Shown here: positions 1-13,041 of the stretch, piece after piece
Position numbering within the stretch: the first letter of the stretch is position 1
Layout: every line of letters begins with the position of its first letter
Assembly (NCBI GenBank): GCA_000697335.1
Contig: JNEM01016733.1
Location: 1 to 38,201, forward strand
DNA length: 38,201 bases
Reading direction: 5' to 3'
Origin: Conidiobolus incongruus B7586
Taxonomy: Eukaryota; Entomophthoromycota; Entomophthoromycetes; Entomophthorales; Conidiobolaceae
The notes under the pieces: generated by a model
Databases searched by the model: none
The model's input: only the letters and a program-made list of their open reading frames with translations
Told to the model about the DNA's origin: nothing
Program-made: the position numbers and the translations under genes

Positions 1-3000
1 ATAATTAAATAAAAGCTTAAAAGAAAATTAAAACAGTTATAATTAATCAAAGCTTATTAAAATATTACCAAAAGTAAAAATTACTATAATAAACTATTAT
101 AATTAATAAAGCTTAAATTCCTTGATATAATCTTTTATTTAAAAATAGAATATTATATTAAGTTAAAATAATTACTTTTATAAACTCTAATAAATAAATC
201 TTAACTAATATAATAAATTAAAATAATATATAACTTTTTTATTCAATTTTTAAAGATAAATTAATTGATAATAAGTTTTAAATTTTTTTAAAAAAATAAT
301 TTTTAATTAATATTCTTATTATAAATTAAATATATTTATTATTTTATATGATAATTATAAAATTATATAGAGTTAAAATCATAAAAGATATTTTATATAA
401 AAAATTAGAAAAAGTTACTATAATTAGTATATTCATTATACTAAAACCTATATAGTTATAATTATTTTAAGTAATTAAAAGATATGATTATAAAAAAAAT
501 TCTTGTGAATAAATTAAATTGGTTTATAAAATATTAAATTTTAGTCTTTAATAAAAAGAATTATTTTAATATTAAAAGCTTGCTAAAAGTATGGCAAAGA
601 GTTATTAATAATAAGAGAGAGTTTTATTTTTATATTGTGTATTAATTCTTATAAATTATATATTAATATTTTAATTTGGATTTTATTATGCCATTACTTA
701 ATTTTTGTACTAATATAAGCAAATAAATGTCATTTTACAAAAAATATAGATCACTAAATCTAGAAAAGGAATAATGCTTAATGTCTTTATTAAAACACTG
801 TGTAGTTATATTTTAAAAATCAACTCAATTTGCTAACAATATCAATATACTTTTGCTTTGAACATGAATTATTTTATAAATGATATTAACTTTATTGAAG
901 AGATTGAAGCTGTAATATTTACAAAATATTTGAATTTTTATTATCTGCTTTAGTTTAAATCTAAAAGCCTATATATCGGCCAATTAATTTAAATTAGTAT
1001 TATTGAAAATTTATAATGAGAATTCAAGCAATAAGTTCATATTTAATAACTAGATTATTAAGCTATTAAAGTATATATATTTGATCTGATTATATATCTA
1101 TATTATATGACATATTTTCTTTCAAGCATGCCAGACACTGAAACTTCGGCTAAGAAAAACACTCTTTTCGGATAAGGAAAAACCATAAAGAGATTTATGG
1201 ATTGAAAAAACATAACGAATATATTAATAATATCTTGCATTTTAATTCAACCAAACTAACAGCCCTTTTGATTATAAGAAATTGATTTTTCTTGATTAAA
1301 CAATGTTTGAAAGATATTTAATTTGTTCCATTCATGTAAAAATATTTAAATTTACATATGATATCTTAAATGAATAAATTAAGGAATAAATAATTCAATT
1401 TTTCTTTTTTCAAATATGCTTTAAATAAAGTGAGTTTATATGCATGTTATGAATTTATACAAATATACCTAAAAGTATATTTCTTGATCATAGCTATATT
1501 TCATTCATTGGAATTATTAGATTGATTAGTATGCAACAACGATTCAAGAGTTGAATTTAAATATTCAAATTTACTAATGAATATCTTATACTAAATTGTA
1601 AATGCTTATAATAAATGTAAATAATGTGATATGATCATAAATGATATATGGTTGGAAAATTAGGCTTATTGATAGTTTATTAGGAAGGTATTAATTAAAA
1701 TGCTCATTTGAAAAGGATGAAAGCCTATAAATGCAATCATACACAAGTAGATAGAGGTTATAATATTAACAATTATTACTTTTAATAGATTTTTTTTTCA
1801 GTTATGTTGTTATATACAAATATATATTATAAACTTACATATACAATAACTGGTTTTCTCGTTATAAAATTTAAAATATTGAATGAGTTAATTTGAGGAA
1901 TGTATTAATAAAAGCCAGTGTCTTTGACAGTATAGCTCATAATATACAACACTAATATATCATTGAGTTTGACAAAGATTATCCATATAATTCCATTTAC
2001 TTTAATTCGATAAAAAAATTTAAATCATCGGGTAAATGATATGCTATCGAGTGATATTTATTAAATCAAAATAATTATGTATATATATAACTCTAATTTA
2101 GCTAATTCAATAATTTTATTATATTTTCTAAATTTCTCATGTTGGAGTACATAATTATTGTAAATCAACACAGATTTATCTCAAAAATAATTCTAGTTGG
2201 AAATTTAAATTGAATATAACTGATTACTAATTGTATATGATGTAAATTTTTTAATAAAGAGTAAATAGGTCAAATTTTTATTTCGTATATCAATTAGTAT
2301 ATATTACCAACTACAATACATATTTATTAGAATAATTGGTTATCTTGATAATAAGGATTATATTCTCGATATTGATCAACCGTTTTATTAATTTGGAAAT
2401 ATCTCGATTATATTATAAATAATCTAAAGTATTCTTACAACGGTCATATCATAATAATACCTTTGATCAAGGACAAAAGGAGTAGTATCTGACATTAATT
2501 AATAGGAATAAAAATCATTATTTTAAAACTAGTAATATTGTTCAAATATTTACTTCAATTGAAATATATATCCCTTTTTGAATTATTTGGATATGGTACT
2601 GGGAACATATCATATTTAATATATATCGCAAAGCTATAATATTTTGTACCATCTTTGTTTATATTATAGTTAATATAGTATTAACCCCTTAATATTAATT
2701 GTATTCCATTTGCAATATGGGTATTAATATTTAAAACTTATTGAATTTTAATAACAATTAAGCTGAAATATTTCAATTTATTAATAATCTTTAATATTTT
2801 TATCAAATAAAAATTAAAGTATTGATATCAAGAATATTTAATTATAACATAGTATTATTAAATTCCCTAACATATATATTTTTTATCCCTTACAGTTTTT
2901 TCCATTCAACCTTAACTATTTTTAACAAAAATTTTCATATTTTAGAACAAATAGAATTTAAAATTTCGAGAATTTACTAAATTCAGTAAATCTAAATATT

Positions 3001-4794
3001 AAGGGATGATGTCATCCACAACGCCAAAATGGTTCCAATAATTTTTAAAAATAGTAATTTAATTCCGGCATGTGTAATTTTCAAACATTGGATCAACTTT
3101 TAAACTGTATCAAAGTGAATTTTATATATTATTTAATCATAACAGGTTAAATTTCACAAATTTAATATATTCTGATTTTCATATAATTTACTATATAAAG
3201 TAATTATAAAAATTAATTAATTCTTTGTTTAATTCCTCATATAGTATTGATACTTTGAATAATACTTAAAAATGTAATAATCTACTCATTTCAATATTTT
3301 ATGAAGAACATATCAATTAAAGTTGATGCCTTCAATTGAAAAATTAAATATATCAACCTCTTATAGTGTTAACATTGATATAATTTGAATATTTAGTACA
3401 ACCTGTAAGTTTCTATTCGGACCATACAAAATGGATTATTTTTACAATTTCATAACAATTAACCGACCGAGATAAATGATTATACTAAGATTATATATCT
3501 ATTTTGAAATTTAAAGATATTATATAATATAATCACAAGAAAAGATCCTGAGTGTAGGAAAAAGCTTGGTTTTGTTTGAGCCAAATAGTTTGCTTTTTAC
3601 ATTGATAAACGTTTATATATGATTCAAGATCACACTTGGCATTCAATTATGATTTATATATTAATCCAATTATCCATCTTTAAGCATATTATATAATATA
3701 TGTCTAAAAAATCTAAATTTTATATTTAAGCAGTTTTGTTTCTGGTTATATTCCATTTTTTACGGTCGGACTAGTATATCCTTTACATCTTGAATAAAGC
3801 AGCATATTTGTTTTATAATTAGAATAATATTTGGATAAATTGTCTTTGGATTCGAAACTTTGAATTTGATATATAAATTTGTTGAAAAAAAATCTTAGAG
3901 TATGAGAATAAACAAGTATAGAATAAAGCCAGTTTATACGAATAATATATTAAGATCATAATAAAATATTTGCTAAAGATCGATTTCAATTTATTCTCGA
4001 AGATTTTTCAGGTGGTATAAAATTTAACGAACCCTTAAAAAATGGATGAATTAATCGTGTATTTGATAAAATGGTCAAATATTATAAAATATAATATTTA
4101 CCTTTTCTTTAATAAGTAATCAGCTGGTTAATAGTTAAATCAGAGACTAAATGCTTTGACTCGGTTATTGGCGTCTAAATCGCTTTATTAAAATAAATCA
4201 AGTATATTATTTATTATGAAACGATGGTAAATATGAAATATATTTTGATTTTGCTAAGTCCCCTCCTAGCTCAAGTATCTCCTTCATCAAATTTCTTACT
4301 CCTAATTAACTAAATATATTCTTATTACAAGAAAATATTAAATAATACCTTATTAATCAACTAATAGGCTATTTATAAAAACTATAATGATAATGGTTAA
4401 TATTTAGTGTATAAGTTTACCATCACTACCCCAATATATTTTAACTTAAAATTATAGACTAATATTATTAGTTGTGAGTAAATATTCACTATCAATATAT
4501 CAACATTTGGCCAAATATATATCCATCAAACTTATAATACTAAGAACAAATCCAACTGTATTACTATATTTAAATTATTATAATATTCTCTAACTCGGCA
4601 TAAACAGGCTTAATTCAATCTCCAGTTGACTCCCCCTTCTACAAATTTAATTAAACAAATTCTATCACATTCTTAATTGACTCCTTTTTTAAGATTTATT
4701 GATTGCAATGATTACAGTATAAATGATCGATAATGCTCTAATATAGTAATAAAAATTCTATTTTTATTGTTATTATTGTGAATAGTTTGATATT
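1..4794. other. AT-rich intergenic spacer
   Basis: No open frame of convincing length or composition is seen on either strand. The stretch is dominated by A/T runs and short TATA/AATT words, with no terminal repeats, tRNA-like arms or transposase-like motifs. A small patch at about 1129-1175 is richer in G and C and could be read as a short peptide, but it ends quickly and resembles nothing I know. The last few hundred bases should hold the promoter of the receptor gene that starts at 4795, although no clear TATA element stands out. Confidence 0.6.
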
Positions 4795-6342
4795 ATGAAC
4801 TGGAATTTTTCATTGTTATTATTATTCAAATTTTGTATATTTACTCTTGCAGAAATTACCTTGTTCCAAAAGGAAAATGGGCTAAACTTTACATTTAATA
4901 GTTTTAACCTATTTGATCAATACTCAATAACCACAAGAACTTCATTGTTCCCTGCTTCATTTAGTGGTATTATCATTGTGCCTGAAAGGAATGGATGTGG
5001 CATTGATATGCCTAACTTGCCTGTTTTCAATAGCTCACAATTCCCAGCATCTATCAACCGAACGCTGATTGCAATTTCCCCTAATGCATGCAACACATAC
5101 ACACCATCTATATCCTATTTACCTTCACTCAATGGAAATTTAACCAAATTGAAGTATCCACCAATAGCTGCGGTGATTTTTACAAGCCTTGACAGCTCTA
5201 GGACATCTTTAGGCGCTCCAAATAACATATTATCCCTCTTCCAGCCCTATTCCAGTGACTTTTTCCATTCACTGTCATACATCGTTGTAGATGACCCAAA
5301 TTTTACATCTAAATTGCAAACAAAAGAGTACTATTTGGCCACTTGGACCTCAGCTCCCAATCCTTGGTTACTTTTGGTCAATTCTTCCAAATTTCTGATT
5401 ACATCGGCTACTTTTAGAGCTCTTAAAGTAGCACTTTTTATTACGTTGATTCTCTGCCTTGCATTAGTTGCTTCTAAGTCAAAATTTCAAGCCAGATTGC
5501 AAATTGCCATCCTTTTCTGGGGTACAATGTTGATTGGAGGAGATAATATTCTTAGTTGGACAAACCCCCTTCCAATTGTTCAAGAGATGTATTCATCGCT
5601 TATTTTATTACCTTGTTGCCTTTTTAATTCTATGTGTATTTTATGCTGGGTCAAAATTGTATTGAAATTAAAGGTGATTGAGGTATTGAGCTTCAGAGTA
5701 GCGGTAATTGCTGAGAGTGTATTACTTGCCTGCTGTATCTTAGCCGTCGCTTGCCTTGTAGCATACGATTCAGTATCCAATGGGCCTTTACCCATCTGGT
5801 ACTGGGGAATTGCTTATGCCATTTTGGGCTTATGTATCATTTTTCCATTGATTATGGGTGTATGGTTCTTTAGAAAGGCTTGGGTATTCTGCCCAATATT
5901 CCATCAAACAGCCAAATTGCTCAACGCCCAAAGATTGACACTCTTCATTTTAATGAATCGTGTGACCTTTACACTATATACCGTCGCTCTATTTTTCCAA
6001 CTATTCCAATCCAAATCCGTCTCATCTTATTTATCTCTTAGTATTTTTTCTCATATTTCTTTGGTTTTATACAGTTCAATGACTTTGTTGATCGTGTGGA
6101 AATTTCAGAGAATTCAAGCTGTTCAGGAGAGTTGGAGCTCCGATCCCGATATTGCCACAGCTGTTAACTCTAGTTACAACTCGTCTTCAACCAATGCAGT
6201 CAATACGGCTACTAGAAGTAGCACATCTACTTTACATAGACCTAACCCAAGTAAGGATTTGCCAACTACTGAAATGGCAAGCTATTCACCAAATGAGGTT
6301 TATAATAATAATAATAATCCAAATTTACATAATATAATATGA
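4795..6342 (+). CDS. Seven-transmembrane receptor-like protein with N-glycosylated ectodomain
   Basis: Single-exon gene of 515 residues. Residues 1-19 form a signal peptide (hydrophobic core ending TLA). Residues 20-205 form an extracellular or lumenal domain with six N-glycosylation sequons (near N31, N79, N88, N115, N169, N196) and two cysteines (C68, C99) that could pair. Seven hydrophobic helices follow at about 208-227, 234-254, 265-290, 302-324, 334-358, 381-403 and 412-437. The cytoplasmic tail of about 75 residues is rich in Ser, Thr and Asn and ends in a short poly-Asn run. The topology is that of a G-protein-coupled-receptor-like or GOST-like protein. The ectodomain, with a beta-rich feel and motifs such as GIIIVPERNGCG, is reminiscent of protease-associated (PA) domains, but that is a guess. 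Ligand and coupling are unknown. The start is the first in-frame ATG and directly precedes the signal peptide. Confidence 0.8.
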   Translation: MNWNFSLLLLFKFCIFTLAEITLFQKENGLNFTFNSFNLFDQYSITTRTSLFPASFSGIIIVPERNGCGIDMPNLPVFNSSQFPASINRTLIAISPNACNTYTPSISYLPSLNGNLTKLKYPPIAAVIFTSLDSSRTSLGAPNNILSLFQPYSSDFFHSLSYIVVDDPNFTSKLQTKEYYLATWTSAPNPWLLLVNSSKFLITSATFRALKVALFITLILCLALVASKSKFQARLQIAILFWGTMLIGGDNILSWTNPLPIVQEMYSSLILLPCCLFNSMCILCWVKIVLKLKVIEVLSFRVAVIAESVLLACCILAVACLVAYDSVSNGPLPIWYWGIAYAILGLCIIFPLIMGVWFFRKAWVFCPIFHQTAKLLNAQRLTLFILMNRVTFTLYTVALFFQLFQSKSVSSYLSLSIFSHISLVLYSSMTLLIVWKFQRIQAVQESWSSDPDIATAVNSSYNSSSTNAVNTATRSSTSTLHRPNPSKDLPTTEMASYSPNEVYNNNNNPNLHNII

Positions 6343-9300
6343 TATATTAAATATAAATAAATTATAAACATTATTTCATATTTTCCTATTTGCTTTAATA
6401 TTTTAATTATTTCATTTTAAAAAAAATTAATTTCAAACATTATCACAAAGAGATATATAAAAATCTTAATATTATTTTTGATTCATCTGACATTAATAAC
6501 ATTTATAAAATTTGAAATAATTTTAGTATTTAATGATATTAACTTCTCTATTAGATTTTAATAATAATAAAATATCAATAATTTTGCATTATTATATTAA
6601 TTTTATTTATCTAATAATTTTTCTGTTTCTATTTTTATATTCATCAAGTATTTAACGAATTATTAAATTTTATCCCATGCCATAAAACACCAATTTGAAC
6701 ATATTTTAATGAACAAAATGAAAAAGGTTTTTAAATATAAATTTGAAATTTAAATCAGCTCGCTTAAATTGATAGCTAAATTAAAGTAACCATCTTAAAA
6801 TTTTTTTATATTGTTTGTATTAAGTTTGAGTATGAGATATCCCTTTAAAATTCAATTTGGATCTTATTCCCTCAAGGTAAATTTATTACGTCACAAAATA
6901 ATAATATATATTGAAATAAATTGGAAGATCAATCTATCTTTGGTTAAAAAATTGCAGTTTTATCCTAATATCGTAATAATAATGCTTCGAAATCTGATAA
7001 TCAAGTATCATAAGAGCATTTATTCAAAATGCATATTTTTATGTTTATTTTCTTTTAATCAAATATTTAAATCTCCAATTTTAATGTTTTTTAACAAATT
7101 AAAATTATGACCTTTTCATTGGACCATAAGGATTTAATGATTATATAATATAAATATGAATATATCAAATCATAAATAATTTTATTATTAAGAATGACTA
7201 TTTAACTCTCATGTGCATTTAATTCAGAAAGTTACTATTTAATATTAATTAAAGGTTATAATCAAATTAATATATTACCAAATTATTTTATATTAGATTT
7301 TAAATTAGCTTTCAACTAAATATAATGTTGATAAAATTTATTTTGTAATGATTGCCTTATTATATAAATTAATTAATAATAGAAAATCTGCCAAAACTTT
7401 AAATTATATGACCTAGAATTTCTATGAAAAAAAAATAATCAAAATAATTTTTTATTAATATATTTATTGTCATTATACTTAAAATTAAATTTATTTTTTA
7501 TTTTGAATATTAAAAATTTATAAAAATTTAAAATATTTTAATAAAAATTATATTTATTTTTAGTTTATATGATTTGTTAATTTTTAAATTATATTAAATA
7601 ATACTATTTTAATAACTGGAGTATAATTTTAAATTTTCATTTCATTTAAATATTAAAAGTTATAATAATATAATCTTATTAATTAATATATTTCAATCTT
7701 TCAATATTATATTTTTATTTTAATTATAATTACTTAATCTTTTTATATAGTTTTTTATTATTTATCTTTAATTTTTATTTTTAAATTATAAATTTAAAAA
7801 TATTATTAATTTTATTAAATTATTTTTTTAACTTAAAAAAATAATTATAATCAGAGATTTATATCTAGTTCATATAAAAATTAAGTTAATAAAAATAAAA
7901 GTTATAATAAAAAATTAATAATTTTTATTATATATTATTATAATTTCTATTATTATCATATGAAATAAAAATCTTTTTAGTTAAATAATTCTTATGTAAA
8001 TTATTATCAATAGTTATATTAATTAAAAATGTATTTTAATATTTTATTTTTCTTTCCATGGTAAAAAATTATGGAATGATATAATATCAATATCTATTTT
8101 GAAAAATCATACTTATGATTTATTGATTATATTTGTTTAATGATTATAATATTGGTTTTGGCTTTCTAACCTAAATAATATTTTTATCTTTTAAAAATTA
8201 ATTAAATATTAAGTTTAAGATTTATATATTATAATAATCAGTCAAATATAATAGGATAGATATTATTATAATTTAAAATTATAATGGTTATTTTGCTTTA
8301 ATTATTTATTCAATCTTTAGTTCAAATATAAAATATTAATATTTTATTCAACTAATAATATATTAAGATAATTAACTCTGAATTTTGTCAATCCATTATA
8401 TATATCTTTATAATTATCTTATTGTAAATACCTATATATTGCTTTATTATGATATTAAAGTATAGGAATTATATTAGTTTTCTAATTAAGGTATACAGGT
8501 ATAATTGAAACATTCCTTAGTTTATAATATTTTAATGGATATATATTTAAAATAACTAAACTAGATATATATTTCATTTTAGATTCTTCAGTTTTGAATT
8601 GACTAGATTATTTTGAAACATTACATCTTGAAAGCCTTTTACCAATAGCTATTACTTTTGGATTTTTGTCAATATTTGATATATAATATTTTGAATAGAA
8701 TGTTCTTTTTGATAAATACGTTTTGCTCTATTCTGGAAAGATTAAAGCACCATTATTTTTGGTTATGTTGATTTATATTGAAATTTCTATAGAAGGTTAT
8801 TATATATAATAAATTATTCATGACCATTCAATAAAATAATAAAATGATGGTAAAACATTTATGACTTATAAAATAGTATTTGATTATATTTTGTGAGTAT
8901 ATTTTTTGAAAGTATGGCTATAGATTCATCTTAAAATTCGAGTTATAGCTTATACATTTCATTATTTATTCAAAGCTTATCAATTTATTTTATTATTTAC
9001 TCAATAATAAGTATAATTTATATTTCTCAATATTATATACTATGGTACAATCTAAATATATTTATATCTTTCCACTTAATATACATTTAATATTAATTCA
9101 ATATAACTTTCAAATTTAAAATACATTTTCAGAATAAAAGTTATTAAGATCGTAATTGAAAAAGATGAACATTTCGTCCGATCAATCATATTTAAAAAAG
9201 TCATTGTTATACATCTTCAATACTAATACTGACAATTAATTCTTAGAAAATACTGTGCTATTATAATTTTTCCTAAATTTCCTATCAATTTTTACAGAAT

Positions 9301-11565
9301 AATATTGATATGATATACTAATCAAGAAATAAATTGATAGAAAAATCAAAAATCATATTATATTTGAGAATTATTATGTATTAATTCTACATATAATCAT
9401 ATATTGATTGTTATTCAATTTATAAAACCCGTTTGTATGTAATTAGAAAAAATTTATAATACCAATTTAACCATTAGCAAAGATAAGCTATTATATGATA
9501 TTTTTTTAATATAAAGAAACAGTTTTAAAATCATATGAAATAATTTCAATAAAATTTTTTAATTGTTATCTGATTTTTATGAATTTGCTAAAAAATACCA
9601 CTTTTACACTTAATTGAGCATTTTATAAATCAATCATAAATACATATATATATATATCAAAAATAAACGTGTTGGATCGTGGGAACCATTTTTAAGAAAA
9701 TATTATAATCCTTGACAATAAGATTAAAAATAATTTGTCGTTAAATATTTAATTAAAGAATTAAGTAATAGTAAATTATGCAATATTTTATCATGAATGT
9801 TAAACTCAAACAATTTTTGAGAAAGAGTGTAAGGCAATATTATATTATAAACTAACATTTTAGCACATACTATCAATCAGAGAATTTACAAGTTTGATCA
9901 AATCTACATAGACCAAATATATTAATTTGCATACTTAAATTGATCAATAAAGTTAGATCAATTCTTTAGTTTCAAGCAAACTGAGAAATTCTTATCAGGT
10001 AATTTGGAAATCAAAATGATGTATTTATATTTATAATGCTATCAATTGATTTCCTCCTTTGAAAATTACAATGGATCATAGTGCAATACACTGGCAAGAT
10101 CAAAAGAATATAGCTTACAGATTGATCATAAATAGCAATATTATATTCAATGCTATATAAATTAATCAAAAAAATTAATCTTAGATAAATTCATACAATG
10201 TTGTTAAAATAATTTTTTTAGCTAATTAGTGGCTATTTCTATCCTACTTTAGAGTAACATAAATAATTGAAATTGACTCATTAATTTAAATGGATATTAT
10301 TTCATCTAGAATTCTATTCTAATATAATTGCTCTATAATGATCTACACGTATTGAGTAAAATGATATTATTGAAAACAATTAAAATTTGAATCTTTCAGA
10401 ATAATTCAAAGCTTTAATAATATCTTGAACACATATTTAACTGATTAATGAAAAAGGATCCAGGTTTATTTCTCGTGATGTTAAGTTTAATAGCATTTAT
10501 TCATCAATTCGCGGAATAAAACTGATAAATTAGAATTAAATGTATTCCACTTCAATCCATCCAAACGTGACTACTCTTTCAATCATTTGACCAATTAACG
10601 CCACAATCTGTCCTACAATATATCCATCATTAATCTCAAAAAGACCTTATTAACTCAACAAAAAATATATTAAAGTATCCATGAATAAAATGAAATATTT
10701 TTACTAAAATGTAATAATTAAAAAATTTTATCAACTTTGAAATTTACTATACTATAATACATATATTTAACAGCGATATATACAGCTACAATGACATTAT
10801 AGCACATAGTTATATATTTTATATATTAGTCAAGTATTTGAATTTCATATTTTATGTCACTTGATCTAACAGTTTATTAATTTAAACCAAGTCATACTCT
10901 GCATCCAATGGATCAAATATAGGTTCATGACCAATTAATAAAATATCACTCTATCAATATTAATCAGTTGTGATTTTGTATATTATTAAAGATATTACGA
11001 TTAAAATTGATATTATTGCTATTCAAGACGCTACATATTATTATAATGAATTATTTTTTGATTGATTTTCCAATATTGTTTATTATTTAGTTAATAAAAA
11101 TATTGAATATTTATCATATTAAATCAATTCAAATTTTTGTATAAAAATTGGCACTGCTTAAAATCAAATTTTAGCTGATAGGATGTAATGATGATTAGAA
11201 TTCGATAATGGAAAAAAATTAGCATATAAAAAATTTAATAAAAATCAAATATATAGACTTAATACGTTCAAATTCTATTAATGTGCTCTAAATAAGAAAT
11301 ATAATGATTGATTCCTTTTCTAAATATTGGCATTATATTATATTATATTATATTATATACTTAAGTCAAAATCTAAAGTATAATGATAATAAAAGTGGGT
11401 GAAATCAAAGGCAATACTATTTCATTCACAAATTCCCTAATATAGCAATTATAGATTTCAAAATTCAAATACATTTTGGATGAAAAGAATGATAAATGAA
11501 TAATATGATTGGATAAATTTAAGGAAAATTCAATTTCTCAAAGATTTTCAAATCTGGAGAACTAG
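6343..11565. other. AT-rich intergenic spacer
   Basis: About 5.2 kb without a supportable gene. An AATAAA at 6356-6361, 14 bases after the receptor stop, may serve as its poly(A) signal. A frame at 6811-7110 lacks an ATG start, has a composition expected of AT-rich noise and is not called. A stretch at about 8600-8800 is slightly less AT-rich and could be an old gene remnant, but no family is recognisable. The right end holds a TATTA microsatellite and then the promoter of the allantoicase-repeat gene. Confidence 0.6.
11332..11358. repeat. TATTA pentanucleotide microsatellite
   Basis: About five tandem copies of TATTA, seen directly, roughly 300 bases upstream of the allantoicase-repeat gene. 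It is the clearest simple-sequence repeat in the spacers and would be length-variable between strains. Confidence 0.85.
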
Positions 11566-11573
11566 TATAAAAA
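11566..11573 (+). promoter_or_regulatory. TATA box of the allantoicase-repeat gene
   Basis: TATAAAAA lies about 90 bases before the ATG at 11657 and is followed by a locally GC-richer leader with short pyrimidine runs. Spacing and context fit a strong core promoter, in keeping with the biased codon use of the gene. Confidence 0.6.
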
Positions 11574-11656
11574 CCCGAGTCAATGAACACAAAGTCCTTG
11601 CATCTCATAATCTATTATAAAAATTAAAAAATTTATTTTCATTGCAACAAATAAAC

Positions 11657-13041
11657 ATGGGTGTTATACTTAATGCTGTTAAGTCTTTTACAGGTTATAT
11701 TGAATCCTTTATTTCAAATGATGATCAATCACAACCTAAAGTTAAGGCTATTCCCTTACACCATAAGAAAGCTATTCGCGAATTAGAAAGCTATATGAAT
11801 CTTTCTTCTGAAGCTTTCGGCGCTGAAGTCATAGAATTTTCTGATGAATTCTTTGCTCCTGCAAGCTCGCTTGTTAAAAATACCCCTGCCGAAAACCGTA
11901 AGGGTCACTTCTCCCTCCAGGGTGCTGTTTTTGACGGTTGGGAAACTCGCCGTCACGCCCCTGAACCTGATTATGCTATTATTAAGCTTGGTTACACTAG
12001 TGCCTTTATTGGCTTTGATGTTGACACTTCCCACTTCAATGGAAACCATCCTCCCTCAGTTTCTTTAGAAGGCGCTTTAGTTGTTGATGGTGCTGATTTC
12101 CACACTGCTCAATGGCAGCCGTTTTGGAGAATGTTCCTACTGGTCCTGATTCTCATCATTATTTCTGTTTCTCTGGAGCTTTCGTTGGTCCTTTCACCCA
12201 TCTCCGTTTGAGAATGCATCCTGATGGTGGTGTCGCTAGATTACGTTCTTACGGAACCATCGTTCGTCCTCTTGCCAGACTCTGCCCTGATGGTACTACT
12301 GTTGACGTCGCTCACGTTGGTAATGGAGGTGAAAAGATCGTTGAATCACATGGTTCCAACTGGAGCACCAAACTCCTTCATCCTAGTGATGTAGTCGTCG
12401 ATAGACACACTATTAAATCTAAGGCCAAGCCCCGTGTCGATGAAGCTATCATCCAATTAGCTAACCTTTCTCGTGTGGAACGCCTAGATGTCTTTACTAA
12501 CTATTTTATTGCTGATGGTGTCAGATCTATCAAGGTCTATGGTATCAAGAAATTTGGCTCCGCTCCCTCCTTAAAGAACCCTAATTGGTTCCCTATTGCT
12601 AATGTTCACAACTTAGAACCTGGTAGCAAGAACGAAATTCAAGTCTTGGATCCAGAAGTTATGATTTCTCATATTAAGATTGAAACCACTGATGCTGGTT
12701 TGATTTCTCGTTTCCGTGCTCTCGGTGTTCCTTATGGTCGCGCTGTTTACTACTTGAATAACTTGGAAGAAACTTCCATCACACCTGATGAATATATTCA
12801 AGATGTTGCCTCTCTTAGCAAAAAACGCCGTCGCAATGACGCTAGCCAAGATGATAATCTTCCTCTTGCCAAGAAGACTGATATCATCGCTGTAAACGAG
12901 CTTAGTGAAGATGAATCAGAAGCTGAAGGTGATGATGATCAAGGTGTCACCACTCGCGGACAGAAGAGAAAGAGAGGTGCTAAGGGAAAGGTCCCTGGAG
13001 GTACCCCCAGAGCTCAACCTGCCCCAGTTTCCCTTGTTTGA
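11657..13041 (+). CDS. Allantoicase-repeat protein, interrupted by one frameshift, with basic/acidic tail
   Basis: Allantoicase hydrolyses allantoate to urea and ureidoglycolate in purine catabolism. The first frame (ATG at 11657 to about 12113) carries first-repeat hallmarks: FSDEFFAPASSL, DGWETRRH, AIIKLG and DTSHFNGNHPP. The match continues in another frame from about 12114 (VLENVPTGPDSHHYF, RMHPDGGVARLRSYG, VAHVGNGG), so one base appears missing around CAGCCGTTTT. The second repeat is divergent: the expected DGWETRR segment is replaced by an unrelated sequence around DVVVDRHTIK. After about residue 365 comes a tail of some 75-100 residues with KKRRR, an acidic Glu/Asp run and GQKRKRGAKGK, which looks nuclear. 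The predicted total is about 460 residues against roughly 340 for yeast DAL2. Codon use is GC-rich and strongly biased, like RPS19, suggesting high expression. The frameshift may be real, recoded or an assembly error. Enzyme activity is uncertain because of the altered second half. An in-frame TTG upstream at 11642 is not used as the start. Confidence 0.8.

Noticed and set aside
6811-7110. 99-codon plus-strand frame
   Set aside because: It has no ATG start, is rich in Ile/Lys/Asn/Leu as expected from AT-rich noise, and carries no domain or signal.
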